In this document: in pieces, positions 6,760 to 6,860 of the stretch
Layout: every line of letters begins with the position of its first letter
How positions within the stretch are numbered: position 1 is the first letter of the stretch
Assembly: GCA_019114715.1 (NCBI GenBank)
Contig: DXEZ01000334.1
Coordinates: 1 to 6,860 of the forward strand
Direction: 5' to 3'
Length of the DNA stretch: 6,860 bases
Origin: Candidatus Sphingobacterium stercoripullorum
Lineage (GTDB): Bacteria; Bacteroidota; Bacteroidia; Sphingobacteriales; Sphingobacteriaceae
Program-made: the position numbers and the translations under genes
Notes under the pieces: generated by a model
The model's input: only the letters and a program-made list of their open reading frames with translations
Database searches by the model: none
What the model was told of the DNA's origin: nothing

Positions 6760-6860
6760 TTAAAAACCAGTAAAATTACGGGTTAAATCGACTAGTTTTC
6801 TCTTGAACAATCTATAAATCCGTCCTATGGACAGGATCTGCTGCGAACCCGCCGTACTCT
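6760..6860 (-). CDS. Possible C-terminal fragment of an unidentified protein (5' end outside window)
   Basis: One - strand frame is open from the window edge (first full codon 6858-6856) to TAA at 6762-6760, giving 32 residues with a basic end (RLFKRKLVDLTRNF near the terminus). I cannot assign a family. An open frame of this length can occur by chance. A second - strand frame ends earlier, at TAG 6814-6812. A hairpin lies inside the segment at 6818-6837, so it could instead be the end of a structured RNA or an untranslated region. It is recorded because bases 6815-6860 are visibly more GC-rich than the DNA to their left. Confidence 0.25.
   Translation of the reverse strand, partial: STAGSQQILSIGRIYRLFKRKLVDLTRNFTGF
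6818..6837. other. Imperfect hairpin near the right edge
   Basis: ATCCGTCC (6818-6825), loop TAT, then GGAC, a bulged A, and GGAT (6829-6837) form an 8-bp stem with one bulge. No T-run follows on either strand (the - strand continues TTATAG), so it is not a convincing terminator. Its core GTCCTATGGAC (6822-6832) is identical to the core of the ferritin terminator at 5482-5492. Its function is unknown. Confidence 0.4.

Noticed and set aside
6446..6763. A 105-codon + strand frame opposite the small Cys protein
   Set aside because: It overlaps a - strand gene with a near-ideal promoter and would run through that promoter. Its composition is low-information and Lys-rich.
6776..6860. A possible 3' end of RNase P RNA on the - strand
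   Set aside because: There is a loose resemblance around GTCC...TTTAT, but the universally conserved CAGAA of the P4 region is missing and too little sequence is available.

Overview
The window looks like ordinary chromosome from a Bacteroidota bacterium, probably of the Sphingobacteriaceae type. This is inferred from moderate AT content, A-rich leaders without clear Shine-Dalgarno sites, promoter-like sites of the Bacteroidota form TTTG-N(19-21)-TAnnTTTG, and an outer-membrane protein with the carboxypeptidase-regulatory-like plus plug architecture that is common in this phylum. No mobile element, CRISPR array, tRNA or rRNA was recognised.

Layout. On the + strand, bases 1-322 hold the 3' end of lgt (prolipoprotein diacylglyceryl transferase). 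A short gap with a perfect 9-bp hairpin follows, then a complete Bcr/CflA-type MFS efflux transporter (391-1584). A hairpin with T-runs on both sides (1594-1641) sits at the convergent junction and probably stops transcription from both directions. Everything to the right lies on the - strand. Read in the direction of transcription from the right edge there is: a possible C-terminal gene fragment (6760-6860), a small cysteine-containing protein of unknown function (6301-6681) with a near-ideal promoter, a ferritin (5521-6045) with its own promoter and a textbook terminator, and a two-gene unit. That unit is a large outer-membrane beta-barrel protein with a TonB-receptor-like plug (2602-5391) whose stop overlaps the start of a zinc-independent quinone oxidoreductase of the PIG3 type (1640-2605).

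How the genes fit together. Lgt modifies lipoproteins at the inner membrane, the MFS protein exports small molecules, ferritin stores iron in the cytoplasm, and the barrel protein sits in the outer membrane. Only the barrel protein and the quinone oxidoreductase are tied by sequence (an ATGA overlap). Ferritin is insulated from them by a strong terminator, so an iron-related role for the barrel protein is not supported by operon structure.

I see no clear new system. The points most worth a second look are the coupled barrel/oxidoreductase pair, the non-ATG start of the barrel gene, the small Cys protein beside ferritin whose start is settled by its promoter, and an unexplained structured segment at the right edge.
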